A stretch of DNA of 64,000 nt from Pedobacter roseus (GTDB taxonomy: Bacteria; Bacteroidota; Bacteroidia; Sphingobacteriales; Sphingobacteriaceae), in the NCBI RefSeq assembly GCF_014395225.1, contig NZ_CP060723.1:3100001-3164000 (forward strand), in the 5' to 3' direction. The notes under the pieces are model-generated. The model searched no databases and was not told the DNA's origin. It saw only the letters and a program-made list of their open reading frames with translations. The position numbers and the translations under genes are program-made. Numbering within the stretch: position 1 is the first letter of the stretch; each line of letters starts with the position of its first letter. Below are positions 43,519 through 52,383 of this stretch, piece by piece.

Positions 43519-46513
43519 TCCACATAAAAAAGCGTTATTTTTAGCTCAAAAAGCTACTCTGAAGCTCAACTTCAGCCGTAATTTTATTGCTTTTTTATTG
43601 CTGATCTTTACCTTTTCTGGCGCAGAAAATACCTTTGCCCAAACCACTTATCTCCCTCACTACAATTCGAAAAATGGATTGGCCAGCAACAACTGTTATT
43701 ATATTTTACAGGATAAAAAAGGCTTTATCTGGATTGCAACAGATAATGGATTGAGTCGTTTTGATGGAACAAATTTTCAGAATTTCACCATCGAAGATGG
43801 CCTACCCGATACGCAGATCCTCCAGATGAAAGAGGATAAAGATGGACGTTTATGGTTTTTTGCACTGAATGGTCAACTTAGTTACCTTAAAGAAGGTAAA
43901 TTTTACAACCAGGATAACGATGAACTGCTTAAAAAGCTAAATTTCAACACCGTAATTGTTTCCTTCCTTGTTGATAAATCCGGAAGGATCTGGCTCGGCA
44001 CCAACGCCAACCTGATTGTTTGCTGGGATGGAAAAACGATTAAAAAATATATTTCTCCTAATCAGAATGATAAATTCATCAATGCTTTTATCCACGAGGA
44101 TGAACAGGGAAACATATTTGCTTATAGTGATTTAAGCGTACAGAAATTTGATGGAAAAACTTTTTCCATGATCAAATCAAAAGTACAGCCACTTTCTTAT
44201 ATGACCGCAACCAATAGCAGCCACCGTTCATTATTTTATTTGGATAATGGCGGACTGAAGCAATACAGGCATGGAACCATTAACGATCTGATCCCCATTC
44301 CGCAGAACCTGATCAAAAACATGTCAGGCTATTTCTATTACGATATAACCAGTAAGGAAGTTTGGTTATCAAATGCAAACGGTGCTTTTGCCCTCGATAA
44401 AAATGGAAAAACTGTTCAATATCTTCAAGATATTGCCGTAAACCAGGTGATTAAAGATAATAACCAAAATATATGGTTTGCAACCAACCAGGGGATTTAC
44501 ATGCTGCCCAATGCGAATAACCGACTTTCTATTATCGATGCTGAATCGGGCTTAAGCAGTAATGTCATCAAAAGCATCACCAAAGATGGCAAAAACCGCC
44601 TTTGGCTCGGTACTGATGATGCTGTAATCGATGTAATAAGTATCAACAATTATCAGGTTAACGAAATTGGCCTCGATGATTTTAAGAAATATAAAACCAT
44701 TAAACAGATTACATTCGATCCAAAAGATCAATCCATTTATTTTGCGTCTGATTATGGAATGGGTGTTTTTAAAAACATTTACAACGGCAGTGATGAAGTA
44801 AGTTATTTAAAGGAATCGAACAATTCCATGTTTGTGATCAAACACTTCAGCATAAGCGAAAACAACAACCAACTTGCCCTGGCCCTGTCATCAGGAGTAG
44901 TTTTCTTATCAGATAGAGAGAACAAATTTGAGTTTAACGCTGCTAAATACCGCGAAAAAGAAGATTTTTTTAAAGACCGCTCCTACCACGTTTTTTATGA
45001 TTGTGAAGGCAGTTTATGGTTTTCGAACATTAATGGTTTGTCTCAGTTTTATAAAGGAAAACTGATCAAACATTACCAGAACCATCCGCTACTTACCAAA
45101 AGGATAAACGACATTCAGCAGCTCCCTGATGGTACGCTGATTTTAGCCACTGATGGGTATGGGCTGATTTTTTATAAAAACAGTCAGATTACACGCCAGA
45201 TTACCCAAAAAGATGGCTTGACCAATAACATCTGTACAAAAATATTCGTAAAAAATAGCGAGATATGGGTTTTAACTAATAAAGGCGTTAATAAAATTGC
45301 TGATTACCCCAACCAGCCTAGTGTTGCTAATTTCGATTATGGCAAAGATCTGTTGAGTGACGATATCAATAGTTTATTTATCGACGATAGTACGGCGTAT
45401 TTTGCCACCAATAAAGGCTTAATTTTATTCAAATACAACAATAAAAATATCATTAAAAACCTACCTAAAGTTTATGTTACCTCTATCATTAAAGATAACG
45501 AACGATTACCGGTAGATCAGGGCAATTTCACTTTCGAAACGGGTAACAACACCATTTTGTTCACCTTTAGCGCGGTTGATTTTACCACCAGTGATATTAC
45601 CTACCGTTATCGTTTAAATGAAAATTCGCCCTGGATAGAAACAAGGACCAGGCGACTGGATTTCTCTTCATTACAATCCGGCGATTATGTTTTTGAGGTG
45701 AGTGCCAAAAGTCAGAATGGCAACTGGGGCGAATCGGCAAAAATATCTTTCACCATTAAAAAACATTTCTGGCAAAGTCTTTGGTTTTTATCCATTTTAA
45801 TCCTCTTGGTGGCATATATCTTCTATAAAGTGGCCGTTTATATCACACGCAAGCAAAAAGATAAGGAGCAGGAACAATTATTACTCAAAAACAAGGTATT
45901 AATGCTCGAACAGCAGGCGCTACAGGCCATGATGAACCCGCATTTTGTGTTTAACGTAATGAATTCCATTCAACATTATATTAATACACAAAATACTGCC
46001 TCTGCAAATAAAGTTTTAACTGGTTTTGCGCGATTAATCAGAAAAAACCTCGAAATCTGTACGAAAAGCTATATTTCATTAGAAGAAGAATTAGAATACT
46101 TGAATCTTTATTTAAAACTGGAGAAAAACCGCTTTGGTGATAAACTGGAATATATTTTTAATATCGACGAAGATATTGATAGAGAAGAAACCTTTATACC
46201 CTCTATGCTGTTACAACCTTATGTAGAAAATGCGATATGGCACGGCATTATGCCAAAAGAAACCGGTGGCGAAATCCAGATCAACATTAAACTGCAGGAC
46301 GAATTTTATTTAAACATCGAAATTATCGATAACGGGATAGGCATTGACAATTCTTTAAAGGATAAAAAGGAAACCCATATTAGTAAAGGTATGCAGCTCA
46401 CAAAAGAAAGATTACACCTTTTAGGGCAGATTGGAGCAAAACCTATACACTTAAACGTGCGGCAAAACACTACAAATGGTACCACAGTATCCATTTCTAT
46501 ACCGTTAAAATAG
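43508..46513 (+). CDS. Propeller-type LytS-like sensor histidine kinase
   Basis: A 1001-residue hybrid-style one-membrane-pass sensor. The start is taken as GTG at 43508, overlapping the regulator gene by 11 bases; no nearby ATG is available. A signal-anchor-like segment ends about residue 45 (GAENTFAQ). Periplasmic two-component-propeller repeats follow (about 50-650; LQDKKGFIWIATDNGLSRFD, KDGKNRLWLGTDD, DCEGSLWFSNINGLSQF), then a Y_Y_Y domain (about 665-750; TYRYRLNENSPW), a transmembrane segment (about 756-775), a coiled coil and a LytS-type kinase: phosphoacceptor His near residue 812 in NPHFVFNVMNSI and an ATP-binding IDNGIGID. Confidence 0.93.
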   Translation: MIINPHKKALFLAQKATLKLNFSRNFIAFLLLIFTFSGAENTFAQTTYLPHYNSKNGLASNNCYYILQDKKGFIWIATDNGLSRFDGTNFQNFTIEDGLPDTQILQMKEDKDGRLWFFALNGQLSYLKEGKFYNQDNDELLKKLNFNTVIVSFLVDKSGRIWLGTNANLIVCWDGKTIKKYISPNQNDKFINAFIHEDEQGNIFAYSDLSVQKFDGKTFSMIKSKVQPLSYMTATNSSHRSLFYLDNGGLKQYRHGTINDLIPIPQNLIKNMSGYFYYDITSKEVWLSNANGAFALDKNGKTVQYLQDIAVNQVIKDNNQNIWFATNQGIYMLPNANNRLSIIDAESGLSSNVIKSITKDGKNRLWLGTDDAVIDVISINNYQVNEIGLDDFKKYKTIKQITFDPKDQSIYFASDYGMGVFKNIYNGSDEVSYLKESNNSMFVIKHFSISENNNQLALALSSGVVFLSDRENKFEFNAAKYREKEDFFKDRSYHVFYDCEGSLWFSNINGLSQFYKGKLIKHYQNHPLLTKRINDIQQLPDGTLILATDGYGLIFYKNSQITRQITQKDGLTNNICTKIFVKNSEIWVLTNKGVNKIADYPNQPSVANFDYGKDLLSDDINSLFIDDSTAYFATNKGLILFKYNNKNIIKNLPKVYVTSIIKDNERLPVDQGNFTFETGNNTILFTFSAVDFTTSDITYRYRLNENSPWIETRTRRLDFSSLQSGDYVFEVSAKSQNGNWGESAKISFTIKKHFWQSLWFLSILILLVAYIFYKVAVYITRKQKDKEQEQLLLKNKVLMLEQQALQAMMNPHFVFNVMNSIQHYINTQNTASANKVLTGFARLIRKNLEICTKSYISLEEELEYLNLYLKLEKNRFGDKLEYIFNIDEDIDREETFIPSMLLQPYVENAIWHGIMPKETGGEIQINIKLQDEFYLNIEIIDNGIGIDNSLKDKKETHISKGMQLTKERLHLLGQIGAKPIHLNVRQNTTNGTTVSISIPLK

Positions 46514-46701
46514 AAATTTTACCGTTTACTCAATTATTAATACCACTCACTAAATAGAACCTTGATCGAACCTTCTTTAGCCTTAAACTTGTGTTAGAAA
46601 TAAACGATAGTGTTTATCAAAGACGTTCTTATAGAATTGATATAGATATTTAATAACCTAACCTAAAACTATATCTTAATTCAGGTTTCATTTGTGTGTT
46701 G

Positions 46702-46740
46702 AAAGCGGTCTTGTTTTTAAAAGCGAGACCGCTTTTTTTA
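46702..46740 (+). terminator. Hairpin terminator upstream of scpB
   Basis: AAAGCGGTCT and AGACCGCTTT enclose a 14-base loop followed by TTTTTT. It lies 190 bases after the kinase stop and 25 before the scpB start, so it either ends the kinase transcript or attenuates a leader of scpB. The presence of this hairpin supports the downstream start of scpB. Confidence 0.8.
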
Positions 46741-46753
46741 TGCCCAAAAATTC

Positions 46754-46761
46754 TATTTTTG
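46754..46761 (+). promoter_or_regulatory. -7 box of scpB; mRNA probably leaderless
   Basis: TATTTTTG matches TAnnTTTG and ends three bases before the ATG at 46765. Confidence 0.6.
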
Positions 46762-46764
46762 TAT

Positions 46765-47331
46765 ATGCCCAATCAAAACATCACCAGGCACATCGAAGCC
46801 CTTGTATTTTCTTCCAGTCAAAGTATAGGCGTGCAGGAAATCATACTTGCCCTCAATGCTATCTTTAATGAAGAATTTATCGAAGCACAGGTATTCGAAA
46901 GTATAGAACAGATTAAAGAAAAATACAGTCACGAAGACTTTGCAATCGAACTGGTTTATTTAAACAACGGTTATCAATTTCTGACCAAAAAAGATTACCA
47001 CGAAACCGTTAACCAGCTACAGTTACACCGGTCGAAGAAAAAACTAAGTCAGGCTGCTATGGAAACCCTGGCCATTATTGCTTATCGCCAGCCAATTACC
47101 AAACTCGAAATTGAACAGATCAGGGGCGTAAATTCCGATTACTCGGTGCAGCGCCTGCTTGAAAAAGAGCTGATTAGTATTGATGGAAAGGCAGAAACAC
47201 CAGGCAGGCCAATCCTTTACAGTACCAGTTCATTATTTATGGATTATTTCGGTCTAAATAACCTTAACCAGCTTCCACAATTAAAAGACATTGTAAAAGA
47301 GGAAAATACAGTTGGTGAAAATGTTGAATAA
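46765..47331 (+). CDS. scpB: Segregation and condensation protein B
   Basis: A 188-residue winged-helix subunit of the SMC-ScpA-ScpB condensin complex for chromosome organisation. The start MPNQNITRHIEALVFSSSQS is the family beginning; an in-frame ATG at 46696 would add 23 residues encoded by the terminator hairpin and is rejected. Family blocks: QAAMETLAIIAYRQPITKLE (first wing-helix junction), IRGVNSDYSVQRLLEKELI and GRPILYSTSSLFMDYFGL. scpA is not nearby. Confidence 0.95.
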   Translation: MPNQNITRHIEALVFSSSQSIGVQEIILALNAIFNEEFIEAQVFESIEQIKEKYSHEDFAIELVYLNNGYQFLTKKDYHETVNQLQLHRSKKKLSQAAMETLAIIAYRQPITKLEIEQIRGVNSDYSVQRLLEKELISIDGKAETPGRPILYSTSSLFMDYFGLNNLNQLPQLKDIVKEENTVGENVE

Positions 47332-47406
47332 ATAATTTAATTTCTTTGCTTACAGGTTGTTATTAAAAAAGTTTTTTTTGTATTTTTAAACTATAAAAGC
47401 AATTTT

Positions 47407-47414
47407 TATTTTTG
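47407..47414 (+). promoter_or_regulatory. -7 box of the Asp-rich small gene; mRNA probably leaderless
   Basis: TATTTTTG ends four bases before the ATG at 47419, the same spacing as at mqnC. Confidence 0.6.
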
Positions 47415-47418
47415 TGTT

Positions 47419-47613
47419 ATGAAAGCGCCAAAGAAACTCCCAACAAAGCCGACTACCAAGAAACAGGTAGACGAAGATGATGATCTTGAAGATGATGACG
47501 ATATTCAAACAACGAAAAAGAAGCCTCAGGACGACGATGATGACGATTTTGACATGCCATTAGATGACCTTGACAACTTCGATAACTTCGACGATGACGA
47601 CGACGATTATTAA
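47419..47613 (+). CDS. Asp-rich 64-residue protein
   Basis: A very acidic small protein: Lys/Thr/Pro-rich start MKAPKKLPTKPTTKKQ, then runs of aspartate (DEDDDLEDDDD, QDDDDDDFDM, NFDDDDDDY). No fold or family is recognised; it should be disordered. A promoter box lies just upstream and a strong terminator follows 22 bases after the stop, so it is expressed as a single gene. Possible roles, only as inference, are calcium or metal binding or interaction with basic proteins. Confidence 0.8.
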   Translation: MKAPKKLPTKPTTKKQVDEDDDLEDDDDIQTTKKKPQDDDDDDFDMPLDDLDNFDNFDDDDDDY

Positions 47614-47635
47614 TATTTAAAAAACATATATTTGA

Positions 47636-47668
47636 AAAAGCATCCGCCCGCTTGGTAGGATGCTTTTT
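47636..47668 (+). terminator. Intrinsic terminator after the Asp-rich gene
   Basis: AAAAGCATCC and GGATGCTTTT enclose a 12-base loop, followed by TT; on the plus strand it ends the small-gene transcript. Confidence 0.88.
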
Positions 47669-47685
47669 AATTTTAAAATGTGCCC

Positions 47686-48804
47686 ATGCAAGTTATACCG
47701 GTAAATAATCCATTATTAAAAAAAGACTTTCTAAATACGCCCAAGCTCTTATATAAAAACGATAAAAACTGGATCTGTCCGTTGGATAGCGAAGTAGAGA
47801 ATGTTTTTAATCCTGAAAAAAACACCTTTTTTGCACATGGTAAATGTAACCGCTGGGTTTTAAAAGACGATGCAGGCAAGCTTATCGGCCGTGTGGCAGC
47901 CTTTATCAATGAGAAAAAAGCCTATCATTACGATCAACCAACTGGTGGAATGGGTTTCTTTGAATGCATTGATGATGAAAAAGCGGCATTTCTTTTATTT
48001 GATACCGCTAAAGCATGGTTAACTGAAAATGGAATGAAAGCCATGGATGGACCCATTAATTTTGGCGAAAATGATACCTTTTGGGGTCTGTTGGTTGAGG
48101 GATTCACTCCTCCTTCTTTTGGCATGAACTATAACTTTCCCTACTATCAAAAGTTTTTCGAAAAATATGGCTTTGTTACCGAATATGAACAGTTAACCAA
48201 CCACATTAACCTTACCATTCCTTTCCCTGAACGTTTTACCAAAATTGCCAATTGGGTAAGAAATAAACCCGGTTACACTTTCGAGTATTTCAGCAAGGCA
48301 AATGCCAGCAAATACATTAACGATTTGATGGAAATTTATAACGATGGCTGGCAGGATTTCGAAAACTTTGTTCCCATTAAAAAGGAAACGCTTGAGGAAA
48401 GCTTTAAAAGCATGGAACCCATTATGGATGAACATTTGATCCAGTTTGCCTATTTTAATGGAGAGCCAGCATCATTTGTGGTATTGATTCCTGATGCCAA
48501 CCAGATGATTAAGGGCTTTGATGGTAAATTAGGTTTAATAGAAAAATTAAAATTCGCGTACCGCCGCTGGGTGGGCGTTACCCGCATGAGGGCCATTGTG
48601 ATGGGTACTAAACCTAAATTCCAGAAACATGGTTTAGAATCAGTCCTCTTTATCCGTTTGGGAGAGTATGTATTACCTAAAAACCAGTACAAAGAACTCG
48701 AATTGAGCTGGGTAGGTGACTTTAACGAACAGATGATTGCCATCCATAAAGCTACTGGTGCAACCTTTGGCAAAAAGCATTTAACGATGCGCAAGGTCTT
48801 TTAA
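47686..48804 (+). CDS. GNAT-like acyltransferase family protein
   Basis: A 372-residue cytosolic protein of a family frequent in Bacteroidota and annotated as N-acetyltransferase-like. The start ATG at 47686 is preferred; a GTG two codons upstream is possible. Family blocks: LKKDFLNTPKLLYKNDKNWI, LIGRVAAFINEKKAYHY, GFFECIDDEKAAFLLFDTA, DGPINFGENDTFWGLLVEGF and MNYNFPYYQKFFEKYGF. The C-terminal half is a second acetyltransferase-like region. The substrate is unknown. It is followed by two tandem terminators. Confidence 0.75.
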   Translation: MQVIPVNNPLLKKDFLNTPKLLYKNDKNWICPLDSEVENVFNPEKNTFFAHGKCNRWVLKDDAGKLIGRVAAFINEKKAYHYDQPTGGMGFFECIDDEKAAFLLFDTAKAWLTENGMKAMDGPINFGENDTFWGLLVEGFTPPSFGMNYNFPYYQKFFEKYGFVTEYEQLTNHINLTIPFPERFTKIANWVRNKPGYTFEYFSKANASKYINDLMEIYNDGWQDFENFVPIKKETLEESFKSMEPIMDEHLIQFAYFNGEPASFVVLIPDANQMIKGFDGKLGLIEKLKFAYRRWVGVTRMRAIVMGTKPKFQKHGLESVLFIRLGEYVLPKNQYKELELSWVGDFNEQMIAIHKATGATFGKKHLTMRKVF

Positions 48805-48826
48805 CCTCATGGCTTAGTCACTTGCC

Positions 48827-48855
48827 AAGGTTCGTGTCTCCACGAACCTTTTTTA
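48827..48855 (+). terminator. Intrinsic terminator, first copy
   Basis: AAGGTTCGTG-TCTC-CACGAACCTT followed by TTTTT, 23 bases after the acyltransferase-like stop codon. Confidence 0.9.
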
Positions 48856-48913
48856 TTTTCCTGCCATTGATTCACGGAAACACGGGGAAATGTAACTTAA
48901 ACTTTTGTTCGCC

Positions 48914-48940
48914 AAGGTTCGTGTCGCCACGAACCTTTTT
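48914..48940 (+). terminator. Intrinsic terminator, second copy
   Basis: The same hairpin with loop TCGC, 87 bases downstream of the first copy. Confidence 0.88.
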
Positions 48941-49061
48941 TATTTTCATGCCACCGATTCACTGAAAACACGGATCAATTAAACTTCTAAGCCCTATGCA
49001 GCACATTTCTATCCCGAACGTTCGGGACTGCACTTCAGTCGAAATGACGTTTAAGTTTAAC

Positions 49062-49991
49062 CTACGCACTTTTATACTTCGGAAGATTAATCAACAACAC
49101 ACTTCCTAAAATAATCACCAAGCCAATTACCTGTGTAAGCCCGATTACCTCATTGGTAAAAGTTAAACTCAATAATACCGCCACCACAGGATTTACATAA
49201 GCATAAGTACTCACTTGCGTAGCCGGACGCACTTTCAGCAACCACACATAGGCACTAAACGCCGCAATTGAACCGAATAAAATCAGGTAGATAATGGATA
49301 ACCAGGCATCCAGCGATATACTACTCCAATCCAGTAATTTAAATTCTGATTTCACGAATGCCCCGGGTAAAAAAGCCAAACTCGCCATTAACATTTGCCA
49401 GCCTGTATTTACTGAAACTGAACTCTCCGTAGTGGGGTGATATTTTGAATAAAGCGATCCCCCAGCCCAGGCAATTGGTCCAAAAACCAGCAGTACCATA
49501 CCAATAATCTGTAGGTTACTTTGGGGTTTATCAAGCGCCAGCCTAATCTGATCGCCAAACAAGAGCACAACCCCTAAAAATCCAATGATTAAACCTGAAA
49601 CGATATATTTATTGCTCAGATTCTCTTTCCAGTGCGATTTATCCAGAATCACAAACCATATTGCTGCCGATGCCACCATAATGGCTACCAAACCACTTGG
49701 TATAAACTGCTCGACCCAAATTACGATGCCATTCCCTAAGCCCAACATTAAAATCCCGCTTACCGTAGCAATTTTAATGGTTTTTAGGTTAAAAATCTGC
49801 TCACCTTTTATCTTGCACCAACCCAATAACAAAACGCCTGCAATTGTAAACCGCACTATACCTAAAATAAAAGGAGGAAAACCGGCCAGTGCTTTCTGGA
49901 TAAAAAAGTAGGTAGAACCCCACACAATATATACAATGGCAAAGGCAAGGTAAACCATTACCGGAGATGCCGTTTTATTTAAATTTGTCAT
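49062..49991 (-). CDS. EamA family (drug/metabolite) transporter
   Basis: A 309-residue, ten-transmembrane protein with two EamA repeats (about 12-145 and 160-300). The block AFAIVYIVWGSTYFFIQKAL and PPFILGIVRFTIAGVLLLGW, and later KVRPATQVSTYAYVNPVVAV and GLVIILGSVLLIN, are typical. Such proteins often export amino acids or drugs. It is four bases downstream of an Lrp/AsnC regulator gene in the same operon, which supports amino acid export controlled by Lrp, but the substrate is not shown. Confidence 0.92.
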   Translation of the reverse strand: MTNLNKTASPVMVYLAFAIVYIVWGSTYFFIQKALAGFPPFILGIVRFTIAGVLLLGWCKIKGEQIFNLKTIKIATVSGILMLGLGNGIVIWVEQFIPSGLVAIMVASAAIWFVILDKSHWKENLSNKYIVSGLIIGFLGVVLLFGDQIRLALDKPQSNLQIIGMVLLVFGPIAWAGGSLYSKYHPTTESSVSVNTGWQMLMASLAFLPGAFVKSEFKLLDWSSISLDAWLSIIYLILFGSIAAFSAYVWLLKVRPATQVSTYAYVNPVVAVLLSLTFTNEVIGLTQVIGLVIILGSVLLINLPKYKSA

Positions 49992-49995
49992 GACT

Positions 49996-50475
49996 TTATT
50001 TTTGAGGAATTACCAATTGTTGCTGCTCTTTTACCGTTTCTAACACAATCGTTGTCTTAACGGATAAAATATTGGGAACTTTGCTAAATTCATCACGTAA
50101 TAAAGCCATTAATGATGCAGAATCAGTCGTTCTCACTTTCACCAGGAAACAATCATCACCAGCAATTACATGCACTTCCTGTACATCTGGGATTTTTGCC
50201 AGTTCGCTGGCCGTATCATTACAACTGAAACTTTGCGAAGATTTCATGGAGATGAAAGCCAATAACTTTAAGTCAACTGCAACAGGATTTACTTTGGCAT
50301 TGTAACCGGTAATTACATTCTTTTTCTCGAGTTTTTTTACGCGTTCCAGCACAGCTGAAGGAACAAGATCCAATGCCTTGGCTAAATCTACATTCGAGAT
50401 CCGGGCATTATCCTGCATGAGTTTGAGTATAGCCAGATCGATATGATCCAGACTAAAATTGTTTTCGATTACCAT
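49996..50475 (-). CDS. Lrp/AsnC family transcriptional regulator
   Basis: A 159-residue feast/famine regulator. The N-terminal helix-turn-helix (about 10-60) contains IDLAILKLMQDNARISNVDL, AKALDLVPSAVLERVKKLEK; the C-terminal RAM ligand domain (about 75-145) has IAGDDCFLVKVRTTDSASLM. It heads the operon with the EamA transporter. A perfect 14-base inverted repeat upstream (50496-50541) is a strong candidate for an autoregulatory site. Confidence 0.94.
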   Translation of the reverse strand: MVIENNFSLDHIDLAILKLMQDNARISNVDLAKALDLVPSAVLERVKKLEKKNVITGYNAKVNPVAVDLKLLAFISMKSSQSFSCNDTASELAKIPDVQEVHVIAGDDCFLVKVRTTDSASLMALLRDEFSKVPNILSVKTTIVLETVKEQQQLVIPQK

Positions 50476-50495
50476 TCAATAAAGCTAGAAATATT

Positions 50496-50541
50496 TAGAA
50501 TAAAATTCAAAATATTTACAATAAAAATGAATTTTATTCTA
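50496..50541 (-). promoter_or_regulatory. Perfect inverted repeat, candidate Lrp operator
   Basis: TAGAATAAAATTCA (50496-50509) and its exact complement TGAATTTTATTCTA (50528-50541) are separated by 18 A/T-rich bases, 20 bases upstream of the Lrp start codon. Autoregulation at such sites is usual in the Lrp family. Confidence 0.75.
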
Positions 50542-50594
50542 TTTAATATCTTTATTATGATAATTAGTCGGCCTAACAAGCAGCAGACCAAATT

Positions 50595-50915
50595 TTATAT
50601 TCCGAGTTTATCGTATAGATCGATCACCTTTTTTCGGAGTTTATTAATTTCTTCTTCTTTTTCGATCAGTTCCTTTTTAAGTGCGGCCAATTCTGCAGAA
50701 GGCTCTGCCCCTATCGATTGACCATCGATTAATTGCACAACCGGTACTTTAAAGGTTTTAGAAATCTGGAGTAAACGGGAAATGTTGAGGTCGGTTTGGC
50801 CCGTTTCTATTTTGCAGAAAGCCGGGGTAGAGATATTTAATTTTTTGGCAGCATCAGCCTGACTTAATCCTAAGGCCAGTCTGCTTTGTTTAATGCGATC
50901 TCCGATGCTTTTCAT
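50595..50915 (-). CDS. XRE family helix-turn-helix regulator with coiled-coil tail
   Basis: A 106-residue DNA-binding protein. The HTH_3 domain (about 7-62) reads IKQSRLALGLSQADAAKKLN followed by ISTPAFCKIETGQTDLNISR. A charged coiled-coil tail (about 75-105) reads AELAALKKELIEKEEEINKL and suggests dimerisation. Targets are unknown. Upstream DNA (50,920-51,020) is a TGAGATATGAGATTTGAG phrase repeat. Confidence 0.88.
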   Translation of the reverse strand: MKSIGDRIKQSRLALGLSQADAAKKLNISTPAFCKIETGQTDLNISRLLQISKTFKVPVVQLIDGQSIGAEPSAELAALKKELIEKEEEINKLRKKVIDLYDKLGI

Positions 50916-50920
50916 TTGAT

Positions 50921-51024
50921 TAGATATGAGATACTAGATGTGAGATTTGAGACACAATAAGAGATTTGAGATGATAGATATGAGATTTGAGAGGTAGTTA
51001 TCTGTATCAAATCTCATATCTCAA
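50921..51024. repeat. Phrase repeat GAGATTTGAGATATGAGAT
   Basis: Variants of GATTTGAGA and GATATGAGA recur about seven times; the last part (CAAATCTCATATCTCAAGTC) is the complement of the first part, so a hairpin can form. The repeat ends directly at the mpl stop codon region. Confidence 0.8.
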
Positions 51025-51027
51025 GTC

Positions 51028-52380
51028 TCACTTCTCCAAAGCAGCCGCCAGTTCAGGCAGATCGAAACCTGCATAATTACCAGAACTCATCATCAATAGG
51101 TTGGTATCTTTGTAATTCAAACTCAATAAATAAGCTTTTAACTTAGCAGCATCGTTAAAGAATTTCAGTTTTGGATTAGCAAAAGCCTGTTGCACATCAT
51201 CTTCAGAAAAAGGTTCCATGCGTTTTTGCTCGAATGATTTAATGTCAATAAATACAATTGCCTCATCAGCTTTATCCATTGCACCGGTATATTCTTTCAA
51301 AAAATCTTTATTCAAACTGCTAAAAGTGTGCAGTTCGATACAGGCTACTAATTTACGATCCGTAAACTGCGCTTTAACCGCATCAATTGTAGCTTTTAAT
51401 TTTGATGGCGAATGTGCAAAATCTTTGTAAACATTGGTCGATTCATCTGCTGAAATTACCTCTAAACGCTTGGCAGCACCAGTAAATGAGGCAATAGCGG
51501 CATCAAATTCTTTTTCATTGATATCCAATTCTTTACACACCAGTTTGGCTGCATTCAGGTTCATCAGGTTGTGATCGCCAAAGATCTTCAGCGCCGTTTC
51601 TTCCGGAAGCAGGTAAGTTATTCCGTTTCTGATTTCATGTTCAGGAATACCATAACCGATTTTGGTTACATTAGCTTGTGAATTGGATACAATTTCATTC
51701 AGGTCAGCATCTGCTTTACAGTAAATCAATGTTCCATTAGACTCAATGGTATTGATAAATTTATCAAACTGCAACGTATAATCAGCATAAGTTGGAAACA
51801 CATTGATGTGATCCCATGCAATACCGCTAATTACGGCAACATTGGCTTTATAAAGGTGAAATTTAGGTCTTCTATCAATCGGCGACGATAAATATTCATC
51901 ACCTTCTATAATCATTACCGGTGCTTCTTCGGTAACTTTTACCATGGTTTCGAAACCTGCTAATTGTGCTCCAACAAGGTAATCGAAATCGCGCTTGTAA
52001 TAATTTAGCACGTGCAAAATCATACTGGTAATGGTTGTTTTACCATGACTGCCACCAATTACTACACGCAGTTTATTTTTGCTCTGTTCGTAAATATATT
52101 CGGGGTAAGAATAGATTTTAACGCCCAGTTCCTGCGCTTTTAACAGTTCCGGGTTATCGATCCTTGCGTGCATACCTAAAATTACCGCGTCTAAATCTTT
52201 GGATATACGGTTTTCATCCCAACCCATTTCGGCAGGTAAAAGGCCATACTTATCCAAACGGGATTTTGCAGGTTCAAAAATTACATCATCGGAACCCGAA
52301 ATCTGATATCCTTTTTTATGAAGGGCAATGGCCAGGTTGTGCATGGCACTTCCACCGATTGCTATAAAATGTATGCGCAT
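51028..52380 (-). CDS. mpl: UDP-N-acetylmuramate:tripeptide ligase (Mpl type)
   Basis: A 450-residue Mur ligase family protein. The ATG at 52380 (MRIHFIAIGGSAMHNLAIAL) is the family start; an ATG 26 codons upstream is within phrase repeats. The nucleotide motif GGSHGKTTITSMILHVL near residue 109 and the central block IEGDEYLSS are visible. Mpl attaches recycled L-Ala-D-Glu-mDAP tripeptide to UDP-MurNAc in peptidoglycan recycling; MurC is a related alternative, but the SAMHN sequence favours Mpl. It is downstream of prmA on the same strand. Confidence 0.88.
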   Translation of the reverse strand: MRIHFIAIGGSAMHNLAIALHKKGYQISGSDDVIFEPAKSRLDKYGLLPAEMGWDENRISKDLDAVILGMHARIDNPELLKAQELGVKIYSYPEYIYEQSKNKLRVVIGGSHGKTTITSMILHVLNYYKRDFDYLVGAQLAGFETMVKVTEEAPVMIIEGDEYLSSPIDRRPKFHLYKANVAVISGIAWDHINVFPTYADYTLQFDKFINTIESNGTLIYCKADADLNEIVSNSQANVTKIGYGIPEHEIRNGITYLLPEETALKIFGDHNLMNLNAAKLVCKELDINEKEFDAAIASFTGAAKRLEVISADESTNVYKDFAHSPSKLKATIDAVKAQFTDRKLVACIELHTFSSLNKDFLKEYTGAMDKADEAIVFIDIKSFEQKRMEPFSEDDVQQAFANPKLKFFNDAAKLKAYLLSLNYKDTNLLMMSSGNYAGFDLPELAAALEK

Positions 52381-52383
52381 ATA

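Larger units (their letters stand above)
48822..48975. repeat. Tandem duplication of a terminator-bearing unit
   Basis: Two 68-base units, 48822-48889 and 48909-48975, with period 87. Each contains CCAAGGTTCGTG, the complementary CACGAACCTT, TTTTTATTTTC and a GATTCAC-GGAAA-CACGG-like end. Confidence 0.88.
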
